Source of the DNA: Nitrososphaerota archaeon
Lineage (GTDB): Archaea; Thermoproteota; Nitrososphaeria; Conexivisphaerales; UBA164
NCBI GenBank assembly: GCA_009903795.1
Contig: WYER01000006.1
Coordinates: 1 to 47,020 of the forward strand
Length of the DNA: 47,020 nt
Reading direction: 5' to 3'
Shown here: positions 15,685 to 24,160 of the stretch, piece after piece
Position numbering within the stretch: position 1 is the first letter of the stretch
How the letters are laid out: each line of letters starts with the position of its first letter
The notes under the pieces: generated by a model
The model's database searches: none
Told to the model about the DNA's origin: nothing
Seen by the model: the letters and a program-made list of their open reading frames with translations, nothing else
Made by a program: the position numbers and the translations under genes

Positions 15685-16665
15685 ATGGAAATACTGTTTC
15701 TATCTCAAAATGATGTTAATGAACTGGTTTCGATGGCAGAAGTTACAAAAGCTGTAGAAGAAGCGTTCAGGGAAAAATCAAAGGGAAACGTTGAAATGCC
15801 GCCAAAAACGTATGTCTTTTTTAAAGAATTTGAAGGGGATTTCAGAGTTATGCCTGCATACATAAAATCTTTAAAAGCTGCAGGTGTAAAAGTCGTTAAC
15901 GTACACGTAAAAAACAGAGAAAAAGGCCTTCCTACAGTTATGGCCACAATACTTTTACTAAGTCCAGAAACAGGTCAGCCATTAGCTGTTATGGATGGTA
16001 CCCTGCTAACTTCAATGAGGACAGGCGCTGCAGGAGGCATAGCCGCAAAATATTTGGCCAAAAAGGGTTCTAAAAAGGTAGCGTTTGTTGGGGCTGGTAC
16101 CCAAGCGAGATACCAGCTTCTTGGATTAAAAGAATTTTTCACAGGCTTAAAAGGGAAGGCCTATGATATATCAAAAGATTCGTTAGAAAGCTTTTTACAG
16201 TTTGCAAAGTCAAATGATTTTGAACTTAACGCAGCTGATAACGTCAAAGAATGTGTTTCTGATGCAGACATAATTGTTACTACTACGCCTGCAACTAAAC
16301 CTGTTGTTATGCATGAGTGGGTACCAGAAGGTTCTCACATAAACGCCATAGGCGCTGATGCGCCCGGTAAAGAGGAGCTAGACCCTCAAATATTGCTTAA
16401 AGCAAGAATAATAGTTGATGATATGGAACAGGCAATACACTCAGGAGAGGTAAACGTCCCTATATCAAAAGGGTTGCTAAAACCGCAGCAAATTGTCGGC
16501 GAGCTGGGCGATGTATTAGAAGGTAAAATTAAGGGAAGAACATCGGATAAAGATATAACTATATTTGATTCAACAGGCCTCGCAATACAGGACATAGCTT
16601 CTGCAAATGTCGTCTATACTAAAGCGAAAAAGGTTTCAAAAGGATCCCTGTTAAAGTTGTTTTAA
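15685..16665 (+). CDS. Ornithine cyclodeaminase / archaeal alanine dehydrogenase family protein
   Basis: 326 residues from the ATG at 15685 (a TTG lies immediately before it). The N-terminal domain has MAEVTKAVEEAF and PPKTYVFF. The Rossmann part has VAFVGAGTQARYQL as dinucleotide motif, with GTLLTSMRTGAAGGIAAKYLA before it and INAIGADAPGKEELDP after it. The family (mu-crystallin fold) includes ornithine cyclodeaminase, NAD-dependent alanine dehydrogenase of archaea and imine reductases of proline metabolism. The substrate cannot be assigned by eye. It stands alone with about 95 bp of AT-rich sequence upstream. Confidence 0.9.
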   Translation: MEILFLSQNDVNELVSMAEVTKAVEEAFREKSKGNVEMPPKTYVFFKEFEGDFRVMPAYIKSLKAAGVKVVNVHVKNREKGLPTVMATILLLSPETGQPLAVMDGTLLTSMRTGAAGGIAAKYLAKKGSKKVAFVGAGTQARYQLLGLKEFFTGLKGKAYDISKDSLESFLQFAKSNDFELNAADNVKECVSDADIIVTTTPATKPVVMHEWVPEGSHINAIGADAPGKEELDPQILLKARIIVDDMEQAIHSGEVNVPISKGLLKPQQIVGELGDVLEGKIKGRTSDKDITIFDSTGLAIQDIASANVVYTKAKKVSKGSLLKLF

Positions 16666-16699
16666 AATTTATATTACACTAAAAAATATTTTTTTATAA

Positions 16700-17497
16700 A
16701 TGAAAACAGCGTTTATTTTGACCTTGCTCGTTGCTTTAGCTTTTAACGTTAACCCACATGCTAACATAACAGTTTATCCGAACGGTTATGCAGGAATAAA
16801 TATAATGGAAAACGTGACGGAATTTGTACCAGTAAACATAACTGTTATAGGGGTTCCAGAGGGATTGACCGTTTCTTACAGCAACGGCTCTCCAGCATAT
16901 TATTCTTATTCAAACGGAGTTGTTAAAATTATACCTGATGTTAACGGTACTGTTAACGTTAACTATTATACATACACAATAATATTTAAAAATAACGTCT
17001 CTTGGTTTATTAATTTCACTACTCCTTACTATACTATAGTTCAGCTACCTTACGGAGCGAGCCTGGTTTACATAAACGGTGTACCTTCTTTTGTTGAAGC
17101 AATAAACGGCACACTTTACATATCTGTGCCCGCCGGTAAATGGGATATAGGATACATTGTCCCGCCTCCTACTACAAAATCATCTCTTCAGGTTTCTTCA
17201 TCATTTTCAGAGACGTTTTTAATTTATGCGATGTATGCAGTTGTAATACTATCATTAACTATAACAATTGCATTCGTATATTCAAAGAGACATAAGGGAA
17301 AAACTGTAGAAAGATCTTTGGACAATCAAATTCTTGAGTTTATTAAGAAAAAAGGAGGAACCGTAAAGGAAAGTGAAATAAGGGAATCCCTTGTTTTACC
17401 AAAAACTACAGTTTGGAGAGCAATTAAAAGACTTGAGCGTCAAGGCTTAGTAAAAGTAGAAAAGAAAGGTAAAGAAAATTACGTAACATTAACATGA
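16700..17497 (+). CDS. Membrane-anchored winged-helix regulator with extracellular domain
   Basis: 265 residues in clear parts: a signal peptide (MKTAFILTLLVALAFNVNP), an Asn/Thr-rich beta domain to about residue 170 with several N-glycosylation sequons, one transmembrane helix (about 173-195), a basic stop-transfer stretch (SKRHKGK), and a C-terminal winged helix (SEIRESLVLPKTTVWRAIKRLERQGLVKVE). The order places the HTH in the cytoplasm and the sensor-like domain outside. No family name is assigned. Such proteins occur in archaea and are thought to control transcription from the membrane. The four-helix membrane protein gene follows by 39 bp on the same strand. Confidence 0.75.
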   Translation: MKTAFILTLLVALAFNVNPHANITVYPNGYAGINIMENVTEFVPVNITVIGVPEGLTVSYSNGSPAYYSYSNGVVKIIPDVNGTVNVNYYTYTIIFKNNVSWFINFTTPYYTIVQLPYGASLVYINGVPSFVEAINGTLYISVPAGKWDIGYIVPPPTTKSSLQVSSSFSETFLIYAMYAVVILSLTITIAFVYSKRHKGKTVERSLDNQILEFIKKKGGTVKESEIRESLVLPKTTVWRAIKRLERQGLVKVEKKGKENYVTLT

Positions 17498-17536
17498 TTT
17501 ACTAAAAAATATGCAACGTTTAGCAAAATTTGATCC

Positions 17537-18325
17537 TTGATAGTTAATCATTTTAAAGCTAAAAAGCTTTTTAAATCTAATAAAAAACGCGCATTTTCCG
17601 ATATTTTTAATAAAGAGGCTTTAGATTTTTATGTTGTGACTTTTAAAGATTTAAGAAGAACAATAAATGTAAAAATTTCTCTAAAATACATTTTTATTCT
17701 ATGGGCTCTATTCATTTTAAACCTGTTTCTTTATTCGTTTTTTATATATAGTTTGGTGCTTTATTATGCTAGTAATACAACAGCTTCGTATAACGTATTT
17801 TCCTTTTTATATTCAAACATTAGTTTAGTTAGCATAATAGAAATTTTTGGATTTTTGTTCATTGGAACTTTTGCATTCACTGAATACAAACTTTTGCAAT
17901 CTTTAAAAACACACCAGGAAAAGCTCATTCAAATCTTATCTCAAATTCAAATTTCAAACTTAGATTCTCAAGCAAACGAAATAAAAAATTTAAAAATGCC
18001 CAATTCACTTTTATTACCAATCATTATGGTATTTTTCTTTTTTATACCTCTTTTAGGAATTGTTTCGTTAATAATTTCGTTTTATGTGGTTTACAAATCG
18101 CACAAAACATTAAAAGAATTAGAAAACCTCGAAGACAAAGCATTTTCACTACTTGGAATTAAGCTCCAAAGAGAAAAAACTCAGAAGAAGAACTTTGTGC
18201 TTTATTTTATCGTTATTCTTATTACTATTGGCTTTTTTATGCTGTATTTAATTTTTGAAGCAATAAAAGAATTTAATCATCATGTTGAAGAAGATTATAG
18301 GTTACTAGAGAGCATAGATTTTTAA
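17537..18325 (+). CDS. Four-helix membrane protein of unknown function
   Basis: 262 residues from a TTG start with an AAAAAATATG box about 25-30 nt upstream. A lysine-rich N-terminus (about 50 residues) is followed by hydrophobic helices at roughly 49-77, 88-115, 155-185 and 220-243, with a charged helix (KTHQEKLIQILSQIQ) between the second and third. No recognised domain is seen. Its position directly behind the membrane-anchored regulator suggests a functional link, but this is only inferred. Base composition is very AT-rich compared with the housekeeping genes. Confidence 0.65.
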   Translation: MIVNHFKAKKLFKSNKKRAFSDIFNKEALDFYVVTFKDLRRTINVKISLKYIFILWALFILNLFLYSFFIYSLVLYYASNTTASYNVFSFLYSNISLVSIIEIFGFLFIGTFAFTEYKLLQSLKTHQEKLIQILSQIQISNLDSQANEIKNLKMPNSLLLPIIMVFFFFIPLLGIVSLIISFYVVYKSHKTLKELENLEDKAFSLLGIKLQREKTQKKNFVLYFIVILITIGFFMLYLIFEAIKEFNHHVEEDYRLLESIDF

Positions 18326-18404
18326 TTTAAAAAGTACATTTTGCTATTTAAACATTAAATTTTTAAAATTTTTATTAACTATTGGTGTCATTAAGCTCAT
18401 TCTG

Positions 18405-18970
18405 ATCACCTTATGTAATTAACAAAAATTTGCTTAATCCAACGTGGAAGCTATACTTGGATGATAGCGCTGAACCAATTTTTCGTTCTGTTAACACACA
18501 GTTATAGAAGAACCTGAAGAATTTGAACCAGTTCTTTGTATGGTCAAATTTTGGCTTTCTGCACGGTAAAAGGTCGCAAAAAGCTTCTATTCTGTACTTT
18601 ATATGTTCCTTCATCATTTCCATTAGTATCTTTAGGCTATGTTCATATATAACATGATCTATACCTAAGTGCTCTGTCTGTGCAAAAGGTCTTTTTATAC
18701 AAGCTTATTAAGAGCATCAAAAGAGTCTGGTGCCAGCTTATGTAAAATGATAGGAACGCTTTTATTTGAAGTTTATATGCTTTACTAGCCAAGCTTCTCT
18801 AACGTTTATTTCAGTTTCATCAATAAAAATAGATTCAACAACGTGCTTATCAACGTCAAAATCGAACATGAAAGAATACTTCTAGATCCATTTTCATATT
18901 GCTACTCTTGATTATGGACCCGAGTACATGGGAAGCCTTCCTCAAGCTCAAACTGGAGAAATGATTAAAG
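18405..18970 (-). pseudogene. Decayed IS6-like DDE transposase, copy 1
   Basis: Read on the minus strand from about 18965, fragments in changing frames give FELSLRKASHVLG, then FIDETEIN, and near the end RIEAFCDLLPCRK followed by NWFKFFRFFYN. FELSLRK...ILG, the IDET catalytic motif and the terminal DRT.aFdd.FPCRK..W..FF.YN region are hallmarks of the archaeal IS6-type (ISC735-like) transposases. Many stops and frameshifts make it dead. It is clearly homologous to 31290-31830. The rest of the 18326-19236 gap contains only AT-rich sequence and the promoter remnant of the MFS gene. Confidence 0.65.
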
Positions 18971-19081
18971 CTTAGAGTATAAGTGCTATTGGGGTCTAGT
19001 TTGTGTAATTATTTGCTAAAAATAGGGCACTGTTAAAAAATAGGCCTTTAGTTAACGGCACTTTTTTCTACAAAGAAACAC

Positions 19082-19090
19082 TTATATAAT
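19082..19090 (+). promoter_or_regulatory. TATA box of the broken MFS gene
   Basis: TTATATAAT lies 24-32 nt before an ATT codon at 19114 that occupies the position expected for the original start of the transporter gene. This shows that transcription probably still begins near 19110. Confidence 0.45.
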
Positions 19091-19113
19091 ACATATTCAA
19101 TAAAATAATTACT

Positions 19114-20460
19114 ATTAGCTTATCTAAAGAGCCAGATAAAAAGGATGAAAGGCTCACCAATGCGTCCGGCAACGCTGCTGCAGGTCAAGTTCAGACAAAG
19201 AGCAGAATACCCTAGTTAGCGATTTTTGCGCTAGCAATGGGAATGCTTGTTTATGGTGTAGCTGAAAGTTACGGGCCAGTATTTGCAATTACGAGCATAA
19301 TTCCGAGTTCATATTATTACCTTAGTTTGAGCGCAGGCTTTATAGCTGGAGGCTTTGGCGCTTTGCTTGCAGGTTACATGACAGATTACCTGGGAAGGAG
19401 GACATCTTTTCTGATAACAGCAGCCATGATCGTCATTGGCATAGCAATCTATCTGGCGGCTCCTACCAATGCCGCAGCAATCATAATTTCGTTCATACTT
19501 GTCGGTATGGCTGCTATTGGTGCTGAAACGCCAATCCTTGCAGCAATTTCTGAAAGCGTTCCGGCAAAGTACAGGGGGAACCTGCTTGTAGTAGTGCAGA
19601 ACTTTGGGAACATATGCGTTGCGCTTGTTTTTATTCCAGCCCTTCTTGGATTATCATCGATTCAGGATGAAGTAGCATATGCTTTGCTGCTCCTTGCTCC
19701 TTTAATAGCTCTTATAGTAGGCTATTTCTCGGTTAAAGAGTCTGTACCCTGGGAAGCCGCAGAAAAGACCCCAGAATCGGTTAAAGAAGCATGGCAAAAA
19801 ATAGATCAGGAAGCCGTCGAACATGTCAGGCCTACCATGAGCGTACCCATGAGGTGGTTCCTTATAACCCTTATAGGAATAGTTCAGGACGTAGCTTTCG
19901 TATGGATAACATATGATATAGGCTATCTGTACTTTTCCGAATACTCGAGCGTTGTTCCTGTAATAGGCGGTTTTGCCATGGCAATTTTAGGAATAGTGTT
20001 CGGGGTCTTTTTTGTGCACAAAATTTCAAGAAAAAATGCAACTCTGCTCGCTTATGGTTCACAATTTATACTCTGGATCTTGCTTTGGGCATACGTTGCA
20101 ACAACAGGAGCTACAGCCGGTTTGCTTTTGCTAGCCCTCATAACTATTCAGTTCTTTGGTGTTGAGCTTACCTGGGGAGTTAGGGCAATGCTTGAGCCAG
20201 AAGTTTTTCCGACAATATCAAGAGGAAGATGGGTTTCTCTGGCAAGGACATTTGTATGGATCATAGCCGGCGTTATAACGATGGTACTCTCGCTTTACTT
20301 CTATCCTTCAACATCTGCTCAGTTTATGCCGTTCTTTAATTACTCATCTGCCGTGGTTGCTGTCGTGTTCCTGGTAGGATTACTGGCTGCAATATACTGG
20401 TATTACAAAGGCTTTGAAACTGGAGGAAAGAGCTTAGCTGGGCACGATATTAAATCTTAA
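19114..20460 (+). pseudogene. MFS transporter with damaged 5' end (amber codon in first helix)
   Basis: From the ATG at 19237 the frame encodes 407 residues of a 12-helix major facilitator: DYLGRRTSF after helix 2, PAKYRGNL, and KGFETGGKS at the C-terminus. Alignment by eye with the paralogue at 21967-23226 shows that the true N-terminus lies upstream. The same frame codes SLSKEPDKKDERL and KSRIP, then TAG at 19213-19215, then LAIFALAMGM, the first helix. At the place expected for the start codon there is ATT (19114), not ATG. A product from 19237 would lack half of helix 1. Either this is a recent pseudogene, or a shortened protein is made by internal initiation. The remaining 400 codons are undisturbed. 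Confidence 0.75.
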
Positions 20461-20566
20461 ATTTTTTAAATTTTTTTATTTTTTGATTAAAAGGATAAGT
20501 CTCTGATTTTAAAAAATTAGATTATATAATCTTTATGTTTTTAAGCTCTCGATACAACACTCTATT

Positions 20567-20959
20567 ATGCACAGAGGAAGGAGACACTTAGGCCTAAGAA
20601 CATATGTCTTGTTTAGCCTTCTTGAATCTCCAAAGAACGGCATACAAATTGCTTACGATCTTGTAAGGCTTCTTGGCTGGAGACCTTCTCCGGGTTCCCT
20701 TTATCCTCTTCTTATGAGCCTTGAAAGGGAAGGCCTAATAGAAAGAACTGAAGATGGAAAGCTCAGGCTAACGCCTCATGGAATAGATTATATGAGCTCG
20801 ATACCTTTTGCCATAAACGTAAAGAGCATCTTATTTATGATGGAAGTTCTTGTTGACAGGCTAGCAAAAAGGATTGATAGTGAAGGGCTGAACGAGGAAG
20901 AGAAGAAAAAGCTGAGCGAAATAGCACAAAAGATTCTGAGCATGATTAACAGCTCATGA
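20567..20959 (+). CDS. PadR-family transcriptional regulator
   Basis: 130 residues. A winged helix carries the PadR hallmarks: LRTYVLFSLLESPKNGIQIAYDLVRLLGWRP, SPGSLYPLLMSLEREGLIE and a short beta wing (DGKLRLTPHG), then a C-terminal dimerisation helix rich in Glu/Lys. PadR proteins are repressors that often control neighbouring transporter genes. Here it sits between two paralogous MFS transporters, 106 bp after the first. The 3' end overlaps the convergent DUF2250 gene by 6 bp. Confidence 0.88.
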   Translation: MHRGRRHLGLRTYVLFSLLESPKNGIQIAYDLVRLLGWRPSPGSLYPLLMSLEREGLIERTEDGKLRLTPHGIDYMSSIPFAINVKSILFMMEVLVDRLAKRIDSEGLNEEEKKKLSEIAQKILSMINSS

Positions 20960-21247
20960 TTTGTTTCTTTCGTTTTCTTTTAGATAGGCTTTTCCCTTTT
21001 TTGTCAGCATGTAATATGTATGATGTTTTCTTACCTCTGGAGATCTCTTCATCTTTGCCTTTGTTCTCTTTAATCCTCTGCCAAAAACTTTCACTACAAA
21101 ACCTTCATCTTCGAGCTCTTCAAGCCCTTTAACGGCATCTTCTGTTTTAATGCCTAGGTTTCTGGCTATGCTGAAAGCATAATCTACGTTAGCCGCTTTA
21201 AGGTGCCGTAGTATAAGCAGTTTAAGGTCGTTTTTATCATCCTGCAT
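20954..21247 (-). CDS. DUF2250-type winged-helix protein
   Basis: 97 residues, all winged helix: LLILRHLKAANVDYAFSIARNLGIKTEDAVKGLEELEDEGFVV as HTH, a basic wing (GRGLKRTKAKMKRSPE) and YMLTKKGKAYL. This matches the archaeal DUF2250 group of small DNA-binding proteins. The targets are unknown. It is divergent from the DUF1614 gene (58 bp between starts) and convergent with the PadR gene, so it may control the former. Confidence 0.78.
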   Translation of the reverse strand: MQDDKNDLKLLILRHLKAANVDYAFSIARNLGIKTEDAVKGLEELEDEGFVVKVFGRGLKRTKAKMKRSPEVRKHHTYYMLTKKGKAYLKENERNKS

Positions 21248-21305
21248 CTCTTAATTATAAGAAAAGAACAAAAACATATAAACTGAACGCTGCATTGTAT
21301 ATCTG

Positions 21306-21977
21306 TTGAAGCCCTTAATTCACAGGTCGCACACGCTTGCCGTTTATTTTGTTTTTGCAATCTTATTGTTGCTCGTTCTTTTCTTTGTAATTTTTTACTC
21401 CTTCAAAATCCTTGGTTTTACCCCTTTGCAGATCGTACTGATAACGTTTCTTTCGCTTATAGGAGCTAACATAAACATCCCCGTAGCAACAATAAGGAGC
21501 AAAGAACCCATTGTCTTGATCAAGAGCTATACTTTTTTTGGAATTGAATTTTATGTCCCTTTTTATTCTTATGAAAATGTGACTGTTGCTGTTAACGTTG
21601 GTGGAGCGCTCATACCAGTTTTAGCATCAGCATATTTGTTTTTGCTTCATTTAAACATGTGGTTTCCAATACTGATTTCAGTTATAATTTCAACTCTTTT
21701 TATACATTCAATCGCGAAGCCCGTTAAAGGGTTAGGTATCGTAACGCCGTTTTTTATACCTCCTATATTTGCAGCTCTTCTTGGCATATTTTTAGGAGGG
21801 AAAATGGCACCCGTTGTGGCCTATATAGCTGGCACAATGGGTTCTCTCATAGGAGCTGACCTTTTGAACCTAAACAAGATTGACAAGCTTGGCGCTTCAC
21901 TTGTTAGCATAGGTGGCGCGGGAATCTTCGATGGTGTATTCCTTACTGGTCTAGTTGCAGCTTTGCTCACAATTTAA
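21306..21977 (+). CDS. DUF1614 membrane protein
   Basis: 223 residues from the TTG at 21306, with a TATA-like CATATAAAC about 28 nt upstream (leaderless). Around seven hydrophobic helices are visible, and the DUF1614 signature LSLIGANINIPVATI with SKEP follows helix 2. Glycine-rich helices in the second half (AGTMGSLIGADLLNL, GGAGIFDGVFLTGLVAALL) also fit the family. The function of DUF1614 is unknown. The stop overlaps the convergent MFS gene by 11 bp. Confidence 0.82.
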   Translation: MKPLIHRSHTLAVYFVFAILLLLVLFFVIFYSFKILGFTPLQIVLITFLSLIGANINIPVATIRSKEPIVLIKSYTFFGIEFYVPFYSYENVTVAVNVGGALIPVLASAYLFLLHLNMWFPILISVIISTLFIHSIAKPVKGLGIVTPFFIPPIFAALLGIFLGGKMAPVVAYIAGTMGSLIGADLLNLNKIDKLGASLVSIGGAGIFDGVFLTGLVAALLTI

Positions 21978-23226
21978 CGTACTTATCCAAGCTCTTCAAG
22001 CTCTTTCTGCTGGTTTCAAAACCTTTAAAGTACCATATTACTGCGCCAATAAAGCCAAGCGCCCAAAGTCCTATGTTATAGTAAATGTACTGTGATACAG
22101 AAAAGCTGAAAGTGAGATATATAGAAGCTATGTAGGTTCCGTATGCTATCGTGCGTATCAAACCTATTAATCCTGCTCTTAAACCCGTGGGAAACAGTTC
22201 CGGTTCAAGAACTGTTCTTGAGATCCATGCAAACTCGCTAAATGCCATGTTGAGAAAGAGTAGTGCATAAAATAAAACCAAAGATTCAGTGCTTGCATAA
22301 GGAAGTATCAGGAACATCGTTATCAGTCCTCCGAGAAAAGAGAAGAGCAAATAGTTTTTTCTTGGAAACCTGTTGACTAAGTATGATCCTAAAAATCCAG
22401 CTGCTGAAGCTCCAAGGTTTGCCACAAATAGTATTTGAGCTGTAAGTTCAGGAAATTCAGCTGGGCCAAGGATATATGCCATGAGTCCAAAGCTTAATAA
22501 TTGAGAAATCCCAATAATAGCGAGAAAAACAAACCTAAACCAAATGCCTGTTGTAGGAGAAACCTCATCAACCTTTTCTTCTGTAATTTTTACAGAAGCT
22601 GCATATTTCCTTGCTTCTTTATCCTTTCCCTTAACCTCAAGCCATCTGATCGATTCTGGCATGGAAAGCCTTGAAAACACCAGTATTGCTATAGCTATAA
22701 GCGCAGTTATCCCTATAGCTATTTTTGTTGGGAAAAAAGCGCCACCTGTAAGTATAGCTATTCCAGAAGCTACAGCCGCCCCTATGTTAGCAAAGTTCGG
22801 CATTATCCCAAGTATCGCGCCCCTGTACCTTACAGGCATGTTTTCGCTCAGAAGCGCAAGTAAAGCTGGCTCTTCTCCGCCAACACCGAATTGTGTAAGG
22901 AAAAGGGAGAGCATCAGAACGCTGAGGTTTTCAGAAATTATAAAGAGAAAAACTCCTATACTATAGCTCAGCATGGTTATGATAAAAGCCATCTTTCTGC
23001 CTATCCTATCAGCAATAAACCCCATAAGTAAATTTCCAACAAGGGCAAAAATCAATGGTACAGAAAGTACAAAAACGTACATTGACCTGGGTATAAATTT
23101 GCTTATCAGAGTGCTTATCGGGGCAAAAGCTGAAAGCATCCCCCATATGAAAAAGCCCATGGATACAGCTATAAAAGTGTAAACGTGCATTCTGCCAATC
23201 TTGGCCCTTTCAATTAGTTCGCTCAT
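21967..23226 (-). CDS. MFS transporter (sugar/metabolite type)
   Basis: 419 residues with 12 hydrophobic helices. The major facilitator loop motif GFIADRIGRKMAF follows helix 2, MPVRYRGAILG lies before helix 5, a central charged loop is near residues 185-215, and RTVLEPELFPTGLRAG lies in the second half. It is a clear paralogue of the damaged transporter at 19114-20460, sharing PVRYRG/PAKYRG, LEPEL/VFP and KGFET..KSL. The substrate is unknown. The start is an ATG, 62 bp from the divergent Trm5-like gene. Confidence 0.88.
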   Translation of the reverse strand: MSELIERAKIGRMHVYTFIAVSMGFFIWGMLSAFAPISTLISKFIPRSMYVFVLSVPLIFALVGNLLMGFIADRIGRKMAFIITMLSYSIGVFLFIISENLSVLMLSLFLTQFGVGGEEPALLALLSENMPVRYRGAILGIMPNFANIGAAVASGIAILTGGAFFPTKIAIGITALIAIAILVFSRLSMPESIRWLEVKGKDKEARKYAASVKITEEKVDEVSPTTGIWFRFVFLAIIGISQLLSFGLMAYILGPAEFPELTAQILFVANLGASAAGFLGSYLVNRFPRKNYLLFSFLGGLITMFLILPYASTESLVLFYALLFLNMAFSEFAWISRTVLEPELFPTGLRAGLIGLIRTIAYGTYIASIYLTFSFSVSQYIYYNIGLWALGFIGAVIWYFKGFETSRKSLKSLDKYVKL

Positions 23227-23288
23227 AACACCAGCCCGATTAAAAAATTCTATAAAATTTTTTATTTATATATAAACATAATAGATAA

Positions 23289-24119
23289 ATGCCCAGACCT
23301 TTAAAAGAGCTTCTGAAAGGAATAATCGGTGAAAAAGCAACAAACGCAGTTGGCGCTTTTGACCTTATAGGCGACATAGCCGTGATCAGGATACCAGAAG
23401 ATCTTAGGGAGCATGCAAAAATAATAGGAGAAACTCTTATGAAAGTTAACAAGAATGTAAAATCGGTTTGGGCACAGATAGGGCCCGTTGAGGGGGACTA
23501 TAGGCTAAGGGAGCTTATTTATATAGCAGGAGAAAAAAGGAGCGAAACCCTTTATAGAGAAAACGGATGCGTCTTTAAAGTTGATATAACTAAGGTTTTC
23601 TTTACTCCAAGGCTTAGCCAGGAAAGGAAGAGAATAGCTGAGCTAGTTTCAAATGGAGAAACAGTTTTTAACATGTTTGCTGGTGTAGGAACATTTTCGA
23701 TAGTAATAGCAAGAAAAAAAATTTCGACGGTTCACAGTTCAGAAATTAACCCGTATGCGTATGAATATATGCTAGAAAACATAAGGCTAAACAAGCTAAA
23801 AGGAAACGTAATCCCTTATCTTAAAGATGCAGCAGAAGTTGCAGAAGAGCTTAAGGGTAAGGTTGACAGAGTTCTTATGCCTCTTCCTGAAAAAGCCATA
23901 GAATATTTTAAATATGCTCTAAAGTCCTTAAAGCCTCACGGTTTTGTTCACGTTTACCTTCATATCAGCTATTCAAAAGGTTCAGATGAGAAAGAAGCAA
24001 TAAAAAGAGGAGCCGAACAGATTCCTTTAGGAAAAGTAATTTACTACAAAGCTGTAAGGGAAGTTGGTCCAAGAACCGTACAGGTAGTTTACGACGTAGA
24101 AGTAACTAATCACTCGTAA
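23289..24119 (+). CDS. Trm5/TYW2-family tRNA G37 methyltransferase
   Basis: 276 residues, the class I methyltransferase type of COG2520. The N-terminal part (GAFDLIGDIAVIRIPEDL; VWAQIGPVEGDYRLRE) is the Trm5 D2 domain. The SAM site is VFNMFAGVGTFSIVIAR, followed by SEINPYAYEYMLENIRLNK and a VLMPLPEKA catalytic-loop equivalent. Members make m1G37 or act in wyosine synthesis on tRNA-Phe. The short N-terminus (no extra D1 domain) suggests the compact crenarchaeal type. Which subtype it is cannot be decided by eye. Confidence 0.88.
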   Translation: MPRPLKELLKGIIGEKATNAVGAFDLIGDIAVIRIPEDLREHAKIIGETLMKVNKNVKSVWAQIGPVEGDYRLRELIYIAGEKRSETLYRENGCVFKVDITKVFFTPRLSQERKRIAELVSNGETVFNMFAGVGTFSIVIARKKISTVHSSEINPYAYEYMLENIRLNKLKGNVIPYLKDAAEVAEELKGKVDRVLMPLPEKAIEYFKYALKSLKPHGFVHVYLHISYSKGSDEKEAIKRGAEQIPLGKVIYYKAVREVGPRTVQVVYDVEVTNHS

Positions 24120-24160
24120 CTAGAGGTAAACGTTAAAAGCACCTTTTAAAAATTCATATC

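Noticed and set aside
19026-19034. GGCACTGTT as an IS6 terminal inverted repeat
   Set aside because: The sequence resembles IS6 ends but points away from the transposase relic at 18405-18970, so it cannot be that element's right end; it may be chance.
19213-19215. Pyrrolysine or other readthrough of the TAG in the MFS gene
   Set aside because: TAG ends several intact genes in the window (for example Rqc2), no pyl genes are present, and the start codon is lost as well.
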